Translations under genes and position numbers: made by a program
Notes under the pieces: generated by a model
Database searches by the model: none
What the model was told of the DNA's origin: nothing
The model's input: only the letters and a program-made list of their open reading frames with translations
Origin: Glycocaulis sp050485565
Lineage (GTDB): Bacteria > Pseudomonadota > Alphaproteobacteria > Caulobacterales > Maricaulaceae
Assembly (NCBI RefSeq): GCF_050485565.1
Contig: NZ_JBJHBQ010000001.1
Location: 186,001 to 250,000, forward strand
Direction: 5' to 3'
Length of the DNA: 64,000 nucleotides
Shown here: positions 25,401-33,161 of the stretch, piece after piece
How the letters are laid out: every line of letters starts with the position of its first letter
Numbering within the stretch: the stretch's first letter is position 1

Positions 25401-27352
25401 AGGCGCGTGGCCTGGCCACGGCGCACGGTATCGTCATCGCCTGCCATGCGGATACCGACATAGCGGTCACGCGGGCGGTAGGGGATGCGCACATCATCGC
25501 TGACGGCGCGTCCGCCGGGTTCTTCCACGGTGATGATCGCGCGCGCTCGCAAGGGCAGCGAGGAATCGCGCCCCGCACGGCCCGGCGCAACCGGCATGGC
25601 CGCATTGCCCTGCCCGTCAGTGAGTGTGTCGGGAAGATCAATTACCTCCTCGGCGAAGCGCTCATCATGCCTGCCAAAGCGGAAGCCGGAAAACTCCGGG
25701 AAGGGGTTGGGATCGGGCTGGATGCGGGCCGTACCCCGCAGCTGCAGCCCCGCCCCCGGCGCGCCATAGAGGAAGCGCGTGAAGGTCTCCACCATACGCG
25801 TCTGGCCAGCGCGGATCGGCGTATCGGTGTCAGCGGTCAGCGTCAGCGCGACGCGTTGCGGCACGAAATCCTCAACCGAGAGGCTCTGACTGGCCACCTC
25901 GCCTACACCGTCCACGCGAATAGAGAGCCGCCAGCGGCCACGGGCCGCTTCGCGCGGCAGCTCAAAGTCGTGGAATATCGCACCGGCCTGCGCGGCGCGC
26001 TCAAAGCGCACCTCCTCATGGGCGAGGCCATTGGGCGCATACAGCGTAATCGTGCCGGGCCGGTCGGAGAGAGCCCGGCCTTCGCTGTCGCGGATCATGG
26101 CCGAGGTGTGAATTGTCTCACCCGGACGGTAAATGCCCCGGTCCAGCCAGATGAAGCCATCCGCGCCCTCGGCGCGGTTACGCCCGCCCACCGGCTGGGC
26201 AGAGAGATCAACCGGCGCGCGGGCAAGATCCAGCACCGCAAAATCACCCTCCGGCCCATAGGCCATCAGGAGACGCGGAGCATCGCCTTCGCGGCCCGAC
26301 ACCAGCGCCTCGCCAAAGCGCACCCGCCCGCGTTCATCGCTGCGCGCGGTCGCCAGCACTTCGTTGGAGCGGGCAATCAGCTGCACCTCGACACCGGCCT
26401 GCGGCTGGGCGCTTTGCAGGGAGCGGACAATGGCATCAATCCCGTCCCGCCCGCGATAGGCGGTAAAGGCAAGGTCGGTCACGATCAGCCAGCGCGCGGC
26501 GCGGGCGTAATCGCCATAGCGGACCGTATCGATCTCGGCGAGATTCTCCGCGCGCAGGAAGTACGCGCCGGGGCGCAAACTGCCGATGGTCTCGGCCAGC
26601 GGGAATACGGTCGTGGTCATGGCGTTCGCATTGCCGGGCGTATCCATCTCGCCCTGCCAGACCGGCGATCCGGCGTCGCCGGGCTGCTCTTCAGAACCCA
26701 GCCAGTACCAGTCGCCAGACGCGGCGTTGAAGCCGGAAATGATCTGGCGGAAGGCGAGCGCCCGGTCGGTCACGCGCGTCACCGTCACGCGCACGGCATC
26801 GACATTGACGGTCTCGATGGCCACGCCATCGGCGTCCACACGCGGCAGGATCACGCCGGTGCCGGCAAAGCCAACATAGGCCGGGCGCGAGGCAAAGCTC
26901 AGCGTATCTCTCTCTTCGCTCTCAAGGCGGCGCCCATCAGCAGACGGCAGGCCTTCGCGTAAAGTGAGATTACGCGTCTGGCCGAAGCTTAAGCCGCCAA
27001 TGCACAGGCGCTGGCCATCGACATTCAGGGCGACCGGCTCGTCCACTTCGACATAGGCGCTGTAATCGGTATCGGGGTCGAGCGGGCCGGAGAAGGTCAG
27101 GCACAGGCGCGGCGCATCGCCATCGATATCGGCCGCATAGCGCAGATATTCAAAGCGGTCAGAGACTTCCGGCGTGGCGCGCGGCGCGTCGGCAGAGCGC
27201 GCTTCAAGACGCGGGCCTTCGTCACGCGGCGCCGGGGCCGGATCATCGCCGCACCCGGCCAGAACCATCGCGCCCGCCATGCCGGCCAGCAGTGCAACGC
27301 GCTTGACGGACGCTGAACCCATCCGGAAACAGCCTTTGGCAAACATCCCCAT
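22448..27352 (-). CDS. Alpha-2-macroglobulin family lipoprotein with thioester
   Basis: 1634 residues from the ATG at 27352, with GGGAGG 7 bases upstream. The signal peptide ends at LAGC, so it is a lipoprotein. The domain order matches bacterial A2M of the YfhM type: N-terminal MG domains, bait region, MG/CUB part, and a thioester domain with GCTEQ (Cys1174), the intact CxEQ motif that forms the reactive bond. It traps proteases in the periplasm by covalent attachment. It overlaps pbpC by one base; the pair is thought to guard the envelope when it is breached while PBP1c repairs the wall. In this window other envelope proteases are encoded just upstream, which makes a protease trap notable. 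Confidence 0.93.
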   Translation of the reverse strand: MGMFAKGCFRMGSASVKRVALLAGMAGAMVLAGCGDDPAPAPRDEGPRLEARSADAPRATPEVSDRFEYLRYAADIDGDAPRLCLTFSGPLDPDTDYSAYVEVDEPVALNVDGQRLCIGGLSFGQTRNLTLREGLPSADGRRLESEERDTLSFASRPAYVGFAGTGVILPRVDADGVAIETVNVDAVRVTVTRVTDRALAFRQIISGFNAASGDWYWLGSEEQPGDAGSPVWQGEMDTPGNANAMTTTVFPLAETIGSLRPGAYFLRAENLAEIDTVRYGDYARAARWLIVTDLAFTAYRGRDGIDAIVRSLQSAQPQAGVEVQLIARSNEVLATARSDERGRVRFGEALVSGREGDAPRLLMAYGPEGDFAVLDLARAPVDLSAQPVGGRNRAEGADGFIWLDRGIYRPGETIHTSAMIRDSEGRALSDRPGTITLYAPNGLAHEEVRFERAAQAGAIFHDFELPREAARGRWRLSIRVDGVGEVASQSLSVEDFVPQRVALTLTADTDTPIRAGQTRMVETFTRFLYGAPGAGLQLRGTARIQPDPNPFPEFSGFRFGRHDERFAEEVIDLPDTLTDGQGNAAMPVAPGRAGRDSSLPLRARAIITVEEPGGRAVSDDVRIPYRPRDRYVGIRMAGDDDTVRRGQATRLSVIGVGADGAALAMEADWRLIRTDWQYDWYRTDNGDWRWRRSQRVVPIESGLVRLDGENPAIVETPSLDWGDYTLIVSADGRDLASYGFWSGYGGRPEDGEAAPDRVRLSGPSAAPQTGETAQVSIFAPYAGQAELVVATDRVILSRTLEVGEGATEVELPVTADWGAGAYVMVSVFTPRDAVTRPTPRRAVGVLHVPVNVEDRTFELTLDAPERINPRERFDFTITASDGPAREQAYVTVAAVDEGILLLTGFASPDPESWFFGKARLGVDLLDDYGRLLDPNQGPAAPVRSGGDEIGAAGLSVVPTRTVALFSGPVSFDNRGRAQVSFDIPDFNGELRLMAVAWSDRGIGSASQPLTVRDDVPSELILPRFLAPGDTASATLTMDNIDGAPGDYAVALEADGPVSFADAAFTQSLPAGQRTDRAVALSAAASPGIAELSLSVTGPDGEAVVHEYPIEVRSAFLPMTSITRRTLRPGETWLPPANALGAFAPGSGALRLSVAATPIDVAAIYEALSGYPYGCTEQAVSRALPLLYAGQMAGLSGADAPADADDIVRRAIESVLARQSEDGAIGLWRIGDGAASPWMGAYSTDFLMRAAEAGYSVPRAALTRALDALVPVARGDLWQAYGYDTSAPDPRWSRDTQDRINHRSSAYASYLLARAGRGDRARLRYLHDEVLGRIESPLARAHIGAGLAAIGDRARAVSAFDSAISVLGYNNAGDWYQTPVRDLAGVTALVAEAGIEDRVEDLLARLARDLPEASRMTTQEQAHVLMAARAFAGDAQELALEWGGEALEGQSVTLNADALAEGRELTNRGQQPVWVTAFARGVPVEAPDTASEGVSVERSLTDRRGNAVDTSAIRRGDQIIISLTITPEQTRAMPLIVADLLPAGFEIEGILRAGDAGETGPYAFLGDLASTQITEARDDRFIAAINTRGRDAVRVAYMVRAVTPGQFVQPGTVVEDMYRPDVFARSEAGQVTIRP

Positions 27353-27466
27353 GACCTGTCCTCCCTGCCTGCCCGTATGCAGTCTGCACACTTTTGCATG
27401 CCGACGAGACGAATTCACCCCTTCGGGATAATTTTTCCAAGGCGATCAGAGCCGGCGGGGCGCCGC

Positions 27467-28174
27467 TCAGCCCTGCGCGAATTCATCAGTAAGCGGCAGC
27501 ACATAGCCCTTGAGGCGCTGTGTCTCGATCAGATCCTCGCCCACCACCGCGCGGATCGAACGGCGCAGCCGGGCCACGGCCACATCGATGACATTGATCT
27601 GCGGCGGCAAGTTGGGAAAATCGGTCCAGACCTCCGCCCACAGCGTGTCGCGGCTGACGGGCGTGCCTGCACGCTCGGCCAGCAGTTTCAGTATGTTGAA
27701 CTCCTGCGGAGACAGCGGAATATGCGCGCCATTCCAGTGGGCGGTGCGCGCCTTCACCCTGACTTCCAGCCCGCCCAGCACGATCACCTCCGGGTTGGCC
27801 ACAAAACCCGCCCGCCGCGCCAGCGATTTGAGGCGCGCGCGCAGCTCAGCGGCATCAAAGGGCTTGCCCAGATAGTCATCGGCCCCGGCCTCCAGCCCTT
27901 CAACACGCTGATGGGCCTGGCCAAGGCTCGACAAGACAAGGGCGGGCGCAACAACGCCCATATCGCGCAGACGTGCCAGCAGCTGAAGCCCGTCCGTGCC
28001 ATCGGTCTCGATCACCCTGTCCACAATCAGCACGTCGATAGCGCTGGCGGCGGCGCGGGCCAGCGCCTCACGGCCCGTTGCCACCCGCTCGAGTGTCCAG
28101 CCCGGTTCGCTGGCGACAGCCTCGCCTGCCTTGCCGGCCCAGACATCCTCATCCTCGACCATGAATATGTGCAT
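27467..28174 (-). CDS. OmpR-family response regulator
   Basis: 235 residues. Receiver domain 1-115 with acidic residues at EDED (7-10), phosphorylation site Asp52 in IVDRV, and GKPF with the conserved Lys; then a winged-helix DNA-binding domain (about 130-230) with LSPQEFNILKLLAERAGTPVSRDTLW and INVIDVAVARLRRSI. GGGGGAG precedes the ATG. It follows the HtrA-like gene by 44 bases in the same direction. No kinase gene is adjacent; the nearest is at 43616, at the other end of the caspase/CHAT cluster. OmpR-type regulators bind direct repeats one helical turn apart, like the motif at 29784, 30741 and 39936. Confidence 0.93.
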   Translation of the reverse strand: MHIFMVEDEDVWAGKAGEAVASEPGWTLERVATGREALARAAASAIDVLIVDRVIETDGTDGLQLLARLRDMGVVAPALVLSSLGQAHQRVEGLEAGADDYLGKPFDAAELRARLKSLARRAGFVANPEVIVLGGLEVRVKARTAHWNGAHIPLSPQEFNILKLLAERAGTPVSRDTLWAEVWTDFPNLPPQINVIDVAVARLRRSIRAVVGEDLIETQRLKGYVLPLTDEFAQG

Positions 28175-28218
28175 GCTTTATCTCCCCCTTGCTGGCGAAG
28201 CTGAGCCAGCCCCCCTTC

Positions 28219-29679
28219 TCAGAACGGTCCGCCCGCCGCGTCGGCGAAGGCGGCATGATCGGGTGCACGCGCTGCCATGCCCTCATCAAGGGTAAGGGCA
28301 ATATAGCGGGGCACGGTGTCGCCGCCACGCAATACCCGCAAGGCAATCTCGCGCCGTGCCAGATGCAGGCGCGCCTCCGCCTCGTCCGGGTCGGACAGGT
28401 CAATCGCGCCGATGGCCAGCACGCTGTCACCCTGACGCAAACCGGCCAGCGCCGCCGGGCTGCCCGGCACGACCGATGCCACCGCAACGCCCGCCGTTTC
28501 GCTGGCGGCAAAGCTGAGCCCGTAGCCGCGGCGGCTGACAGGCTCGAAGCTGAGCTCCCGGCTCACCGCCTGGCCCTCATCGCCGGGCCGGGTATCCAGC
28601 CCGGTCTCGACGCGGAACCGGGCCTGACCGTCATGCAGGCTGAGGGAAACCGTATTGCCCGGACGGGCAAGCAGCAGCGCGCGGGCAAGATCACGCGGGG
28701 CCGACAGCTCGATACCGTTCACCGCCAGCAGCATCTGGCCCGCCCGGATACCGGCATCGGCGGCGGGGGAGTGCGGGTCCACCGCCTCTATCAGCAGGCC
28801 GCCCCCGCTGGGGCGGCCCATGGCGCTTGCCAGAGGCCCGTGCAGGGCCCGCACCGTCAGCCCCAGATAGCCGCGCTCGACACGCCCGTTTTCCAGCAGT
28901 GCATCACCGACCTGCCGGGCAATGTCAGCGGGTATGGCCAGCGATATGCCGACATTGAAGAACGCCTCCTGCGGGATGGCGGTGTTGACGCCGACCACCC
29001 GGCCCGACGCATCGATCAGCGGGCCACCGGAATTGCCCGGATTGAGCGCGGCATCGTGCTGGATATAGCCAACCGGGTCTGCCCCGTCATAGGCACGGGC
29101 AAAGCCGCCAATCACGCCCGAGCTTACCGACAGGTGAAAGTCCAGCGGAGACCCGACCGCCAGCACCGGCGCGCCAATCCTGAGCGCGCCATCATCACCC
29201 CACTCCAGTACCGGCAGGTCTGCCTGCACCCGCAGCAGGGCGAGATCGGTCAGCGGGTCGGTACCAATCAGCTCTGCGCCTACGCGCCGCCCATTGGCCA
29301 GACGTGCCTCTACCCGGCGCGCGCCTGAAATGACGTGAAAATTGGTCAGGACATACCCGCCCTGCGCTATCGCGAAGCCGGAGCCGGAGCGCCACGACCA
29401 GCCCTCCTGATCGTCCGTACTGTTGCGCGCGCCCTCGCCCTCGCTTCCCGCCATCACCATCACAGGCTGGCTCACCGCCCGCTCGGCATACACGGTGACA
29501 ACAGAGCGGGTAATGATCTCGGCATCAGCGCGGGCGGCCGGGCCTGACATACCGGAACCAGCGGCAGCGGGAAGCGGCGCAGCGCGCTCCGGCTGGCGGC
29601 CTGCCGCGAGCTGCGCGCCCGCAAGAAGCGCGGTGATGACCGCCGCCGCGATCAGGGCGCGCGTATCGGTATAGGGCAT
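28219..29679 (-). CDS. DegP/HtrA-like periplasmic serine protease with two PDZ domains
   Basis: 486 residues. A signal peptide or anchor (about 8-25), then a trypsin-like domain with the triad His115 (NFHVISG), Asp145 (TDLALL) and Ser217 (NPGNSGGPLI). The first PDZ follows (about 265-355, with RGYLGLTVRA), then a second divergent PDZ (about 375-465, with GYGLSFA and LRQGDSVLAIG). HtrA proteins degrade or refold misfolded envelope proteins. The gene is the first of a unit with the response regulator, and carries a motif upstream (29784-29800) shared with the caspase and TPR-CHAT operons, so it is probably a target of the same control. Divergent from the small exported protein gene at 29942. 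Confidence 0.93.
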   Translation of the reverse strand: MPYTDTRALIAAAVITALLAGAQLAAGRQPERAAPLPAAAGSGMSGPAARADAEIITRSVVTVYAERAVSQPVMVMAGSEGEGARNSTDDQEGWSWRSGSGFAIAQGGYVLTNFHVISGARRVEARLANGRRVGAELIGTDPLTDLALLRVQADLPVLEWGDDGALRIGAPVLAVGSPLDFHLSVSSGVIGGFARAYDGADPVGYIQHDAALNPGNSGGPLIDASGRVVGVNTAIPQEAFFNVGISLAIPADIARQVGDALLENGRVERGYLGLTVRALHGPLASAMGRPSGGGLLIEAVDPHSPAADAGIRAGQMLLAVNGIELSAPRDLARALLLARPGNTVSLSLHDGQARFRVETGLDTRPGDEGQAVSRELSFEPVSRRGYGLSFAASETAGVAVASVVPGSPAALAGLRQGDSVLAIGAIDLSDPDEAEARLHLARREIALRVLRGGDTVPRYIALTLDEGMAARAPDHAAFADAAGGPF

Positions 29680-29737
29680 GAAAACGGCTCCAGCATTTCC
29701 CGTGCTGACGCTAGATCAGGCGGAGCCCGGCGCACTA

Positions 29738-29754
29738 CTGACAAGCCCTGTCAG
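29738..29754. promoter_or_regulatory. Palindrome CTGACA-N5-TGTCAG
   Basis: Inverted half-sites CTGACA and TGTCAG around AGCCC, 58 bases before the protease start and in the divergent gap. The half-site TGTCAG is the unit of the direct-repeat motif next to it at 29784-29800, so both probably bind the same protein. Confidence 0.5.
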
Positions 29755-29783
29755 AATGAGAGCGGCCAGACGGGCAGGCTTTC

Positions 29784-29800
29784 CTGACAAAGACGGACAG
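29784..29800 (-). promoter_or_regulatory. Shared direct-repeat motif upstream of the HtrA-like gene
   Basis: On the minus strand this reads CTGTCCGTCTTTGTCAG, two TGTC cores 10 bases apart. The identical 17-mer (19 identical bases if two flanking bases are included) occurs upstream of the TPR-CHAT gene at 39936, and a 15/17 match upstream of the caspase gene at 30741. In each case it points toward the gene, 73 to 104 bases before its start. Confidence 0.65.
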
Positions 29801-29941
29801 TCTCTTTTTGGCGCTTTTCCGGCTGCCAGCATTGGGTTACCGCTAGATCAGACAGCAGGAAAGGCACCCGCACACGGAGCCTTTGATAACACTGACACCT
29901 GTTGGCGAAAGCAGCATATTGTTTTTACAGGAGTAGATGAA

Positions 29942-30625
29942 ATGAAACTGTCTTCTTTGCTTGCTGCAACTGCAGCCATCGCCCTGACCGGCTCCGTCAT
30001 CGCTCAGGATGCGGACGAGACCGGCACCAATTTTGCCGAAGACCAGCGCAGCGAGGAAACCACCGGTGTCGAGCTGCTGGCCCTGTCGCAGGAGCTTTAC
30101 GCCTATGGCGTGGACGCACGCGACCCGCTGGCGGTCATCGTGGCGGCGCGTATCCGCCAGGGCATTGACGTGGAGGACCGCGAGTTCGAGATCGCCGAAC
30201 AGGATGGCGAGCCGGAAGAGGCGGAGATCGAGTTTGCCTCCGCTGCCGACATGCTGGACGAGGCCCGCGTGCTGGCACGCGGCGACGAAACCCTGGGCGG
30301 CCTGATCGCGGAAGTCGAAGCGGACGCGGCGCGTGGCCGTGTGGGTGGTCCGGGCCGGGCAACCGGCTGGGTCGGCGCGCGTGGCACGACGAGCTACAAT
30401 ATCACCTTCCGTGGCGGCGAGCGCGCGGCGGTCTGGGCCAACGGTCCGGGGCGCACCGACCTCGACATGTATGTCTATGACAGCAACGGGAATCTGATCT
30501 GCCGCCATATCGACTATTCCGACCGGATGTCCTGCTTCTGGACGCCGCGCTGGACGGGCAATTTCCGCGTCGAGATCCGCAATCTGGGCGGTGTGGGCGT
30601 CAGCTTCAACATGGTCACGAACTAG
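29942..30625 (+). CDS. Exported protein with C-terminal paired-cysteine domain
   Basis: 227 residues from the ATG at 29942, with AGGAG 8 bases upstream. Signal peptide about 1-21, cleaved after VIA. The middle is acidic and helical. The last 75 residues form a beta-rich domain resembling pre-peptidase C-terminal (PPC) domains: GERAAVWANG, TDLDMYVYDSNGNL, then Cys187 and Cys198, then FRVEIRNLGG and NMVTN. The same pattern (C-x10-C-x-W-x-P-x-W...EI-x-NL-x-G...TN) closes the lipoprotein at 42963, at the far end of the cluster. The domain may bind a partner or sense redox state through a disulphide. Divergent from the HtrA-like gene. No catalytic motif seen. Confidence 0.75.
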   Translation: MKLSSLLAATAAIALTGSVIAQDADETGTNFAEDQRSEETTGVELLALSQELYAYGVDARDPLAVIVAARIRQGIDVEDREFEIAEQDGEPEEAEIEFASAADMLDEARVLARGDETLGGLIAEVEADAARGRVGGPGRATGWVGARGTTSYNITFRGGERAAVWANGPGRTDLDMYVYDSNGNLICRHIDYSDRMSCFWTPRWTGNFRVEIRNLGGVGVSFNMVTN

Positions 30626-30670
30626 GCGGCCACCCGGCTTTCCGGACGCTCCCGCCGGAAACCGGACAAG

Positions 30671-30706
30671 CGGGCGGTGTAATGGCGCGAAGCCATGCAC
30701 CGCCCG
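30671..30706 (+). terminator. Terminator-like hairpin after the exported protein
   Basis: Nine-base arms CGGGCGGTG and CACCGCCCG (30671-30679, 30698-30706) enclose a further ATGGC/GCCAT stem with a 5-base loop. No T-run follows, so termination may need Rho. Confidence 0.5.
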
Positions 30707-30740
30707 TGCGCCGTTCTCGCGAAGGTCCGGTCAATAATGG

Positions 30741-30757
30741 CTGTCAGGCTTTGTCAG
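30741..30757 (+). promoter_or_regulatory. Shared direct-repeat motif upstream of the caspase operon
   Basis: CTGTCAGGCTTTGTCAG, two TGTCAG units 10 bases apart, 73 bases before the caspase ATG. It matches the 17-mer of 29784 and 39936 at 15 positions and has the most regular repeat of the three. Confidence 0.65.
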
Positions 30758-30830
30758 AAAACACAGGCTCGCAGCCCAGCGCCCGCACGCGATAAGCTTG
30801 CAGCATATGGTTGCAGCCGGGGAGGGTGCG

Positions 30831-33158
30831 ATGCGTGATCTGGTCTGGTCTGCCTTCATGGTGCTCGCTGCGGCCTGCATGACCGCAGGGGCAAGCGCCG
30901 ACATGCCTCAGCGCCATGCCCTGCTGATCGGTGCGTCGGGCTATGATGAGGAGCGTATCGGGCCGGGCGTGGAGCTGCTGGGGCCGCGCAATGACGTCGC
31001 CCTGATGATCCGCGCGCTGCGCGCCTATGATGTGCCAGACGCCAACATGCTGGTGCTGGCCGATGGGCTAGGCCAGACCGGCATTGATTTTACCGCCCAT
31101 GGCGACCCGACGCGCGCCGAGATCATGGCTGCCTTCTCCGCCATGCTGGAGCGCGTGCGGCCCGGTGACGAGATACTGGTCTATTTCTCCGGCCATGGTT
31201 CGCGCCAGCCCCAGCCCGAAGGCGCGCCCGTGCCGGAGGCCAACGGGTTTGACGAGATATTCCTGCCGCTGGATATCGGTTCGTGGGAGGGCGCGCACGG
31301 CGACCGTCAGGCGGGCGTGCAAAACGCCGTGATCGATGACGAGATCGGGGAATTCCTTGATGGTCTGAGAGACCGCAATGTCTTTGTCTGGCTGGTGGTT
31401 GATACCTGCCATTCGGGCGGCGCGAACCGGGGCGCCGGGCCGGGCGGGGAGTTTCGCACCCGCGCGGTCACAGAGGACATGCTGGGTATTCCGCTGGAGG
31501 CGCGCATCGCCGCCGAGCAACGCGCGCAGGTCACGCGCTCAGGCGCATCTTCGCCGCGTCCGGACTCAGCCATAGCTTTGGGTGAGGGCGGGTTTGTCGC
31601 CTTCTATGCAGCCCATTCCGGCCAGCTGGCGCTGGAAGGGCTGATGCCAAAGGTTGGCGCTGCGGACGCGCGCGACAATTTCGGGGTGATGACCTTCCAC
31701 ATCGCCAACGGCCTTCTGGCGGGCGGCGTGGCCAGCTATCGCGATCTCGCCTACCGGGTGCTCTCCGGCTATAATGACTGGGGTAGCCGCGCGCCTGCGC
31801 CGCTGTTTGAGGGCGATCTGGACCGCGCGCTTCTGGGGCAGGGCGGAGCGATCCGCTCCCCGCAATGGCACGCCCGCTTTCTCGCCCGCGATACCACCGA
31901 GATTGAAGCCGGCTTCCTTGAAGGCGTCGGCGAGGGCGCGGTGTTCGAGATCATCGTGCGCGATCCCGACACGCAAGGCCCGCACCCGTCCTTCCCCGGC
32001 CCGTATTTTGTCGAGGCGGTTGAGGTCGGCCAGACCGCCACCCGCGCCGTCCTGACCGCCTTTGACGGCAATGAGGCGGCCCGCGCCCTGCCCGGACGCA
32101 CCGCCTATATGACGGCCCGGCTGGCCGATCCGGGTGTGCGCCTGGCGCTGTCAGTGGTTATCGAGGAGGCGAGCGGCGAGATGAATGCCCGCGAGCAGCT
32201 GGCCGTGGAGGCGCTCTCCCGGCTGGCGCAGGCCAATCCAGAAACGCTGATCGCACCGATTGATTTTCGTCAGCCCGGTGAACCGGCCGATGTGCGCATC
32301 CGCGTGCAGGATAACGCCATCTGGCTGCTTCGCGGCGAGCCGGACATCATTGCGACCGGACGGAACCGCTCCGCGCGCATTCTGCTTGATGACGCGTCGA
32401 GCGCTGACGCGCTGATGAGCCAGATCGAGGGCGAACTGCACAAGCTCACGCGGGTGCGCAATATCCTCAACGCCGCGAGCGCACTGCAAGGATCACGAGG
32501 GCTGGAAAACCTGCAATATGAAGCCTTTGTCTGGCAGGCCACGCCGCCGCGCCTGACGGCCGATGCCCGCGCGCCTGATGACTGGGCCTGCTCCCTGCCC
32601 GACCCGTCTGCCATTCCTGCTGATGCGGTATCCTTTGAGGAGCTTGGCACCAGTGATCTCAACGCGCTGGAGCTCAGCCATTGCGATATCGTCTATATCC
32701 GCCTGACCAATACCGGCGACCGGGCGATTGATGTCACCCCGCTCTATATCGACAGCCAGGCCGGTATTCACCGCCTGCCCTTCCTCGGCACTGGCACATC
32801 GACGCGCATCGAGCCCGGCGAGCAGCCGCGCATTGTCTGGGCCGGGCTTCGCACGTTTGACTGGACGAGCGGCTATCCGGCCAGCGCCGGGCTGGAGCGC
32901 CTGCTTCTGCTGGCGGTGGAGCGCGCGCCGGGCGCAGCGATCCCGATGGATTTCAGCTTCCTCACGCAAGCCGGCCTGGTGCGTTCCGCCGATGGCGTGG
33001 TCAGCGATGCAGAGCGCTCGCCGCTGGGTCAGCTGATGAGCATGGCTGCCTTTGGCGGATCAGTGACGCGCAGCGCGCGCACACGGCCCGCGCTGGATGC
33101 GCAGGCTGGCACGATCCTGTTCCAGTGGCGGCTGATACCGCCGGGCGCGGAGGGCTAG
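30831..33158 (+). CDS. Secreted caspase-family (C14) protein
   Basis: 775 residues from the ATG at 30831, which has GGGGAGGG 4 bases upstream; an in-frame ATG at 30798 is rejected. Signal peptide about 1-24 (ending ASA). The caspase domain spans about 28-330: the first strand RHALLIGASGY, the catalytic His122 in YFSGHGSR and Cys193 in VVDTCHSGG are intact, so it is a metacaspase/orthocaspase-like peptidase. The region 340-560 is helical/strand-rich of unknown type, and the end (about 590-760) is a beta sandwich reminiscent of DUF4384-like domains. First gene of a unit: caspase, TPR, TPR, CHAT. Export to the periplasm is unusual for a protease mostly known in the cytoplasm. Confidence 0.9.
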   Translation: MRDLVWSAFMVLAAACMTAGASADMPQRHALLIGASGYDEERIGPGVELLGPRNDVALMIRALRAYDVPDANMLVLADGLGQTGIDFTAHGDPTRAEIMAAFSAMLERVRPGDEILVYFSGHGSRQPQPEGAPVPEANGFDEIFLPLDIGSWEGAHGDRQAGVQNAVIDDEIGEFLDGLRDRNVFVWLVVDTCHSGGANRGAGPGGEFRTRAVTEDMLGIPLEARIAAEQRAQVTRSGASSPRPDSAIALGEGGFVAFYAAHSGQLALEGLMPKVGAADARDNFGVMTFHIANGLLAGGVASYRDLAYRVLSGYNDWGSRAPAPLFEGDLDRALLGQGGAIRSPQWHARFLARDTTEIEAGFLEGVGEGAVFEIIVRDPDTQGPHPSFPGPYFVEAVEVGQTATRAVLTAFDGNEAARALPGRTAYMTARLADPGVRLALSVVIEEASGEMNAREQLAVEALSRLAQANPETLIAPIDFRQPGEPADVRIRVQDNAIWLLRGEPDIIATGRNRSARILLDDASSADALMSQIEGELHKLTRVRNILNAASALQGSRGLENLQYEAFVWQATPPRLTADARAPDDWACSLPDPSAIPADAVSFEELGTSDLNALELSHCDIVYIRLTNTGDRAIDVTPLYIDSQAGIHRLPFLGTGTSTRIEPGEQPRIVWAGLRTFDWTSGYPASAGLERLLLLAVERAPGAAIPMDFSFLTQAGLVRSADGVVSDAERSPLGQLMSMAAFGGSVTRSARTRPALDAQAGTILFQWRLIPPGAEG

Positions 33159-33161
33159 TCA

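Noticed and set aside
24419..26962. An 847-codon open frame on the plus strand opposite the alpha-2-macroglobulin gene.
   Set aside because: Long antisense frames are expected at this GC content. It has no ribosome site, no recognisable domain and is Arg/His-rich like other shadow frames, while the minus strand carries a full family match.
30741..30757. Reading the TGTCAG direct repeat as a PhoB box.
   Set aside because: Pho boxes repeat CTGTCA with an 11-base period and an AT-rich middle. Here the period is 10 and the middle is GC-rich. No phosphate genes are near. The possibility is not fully excluded.
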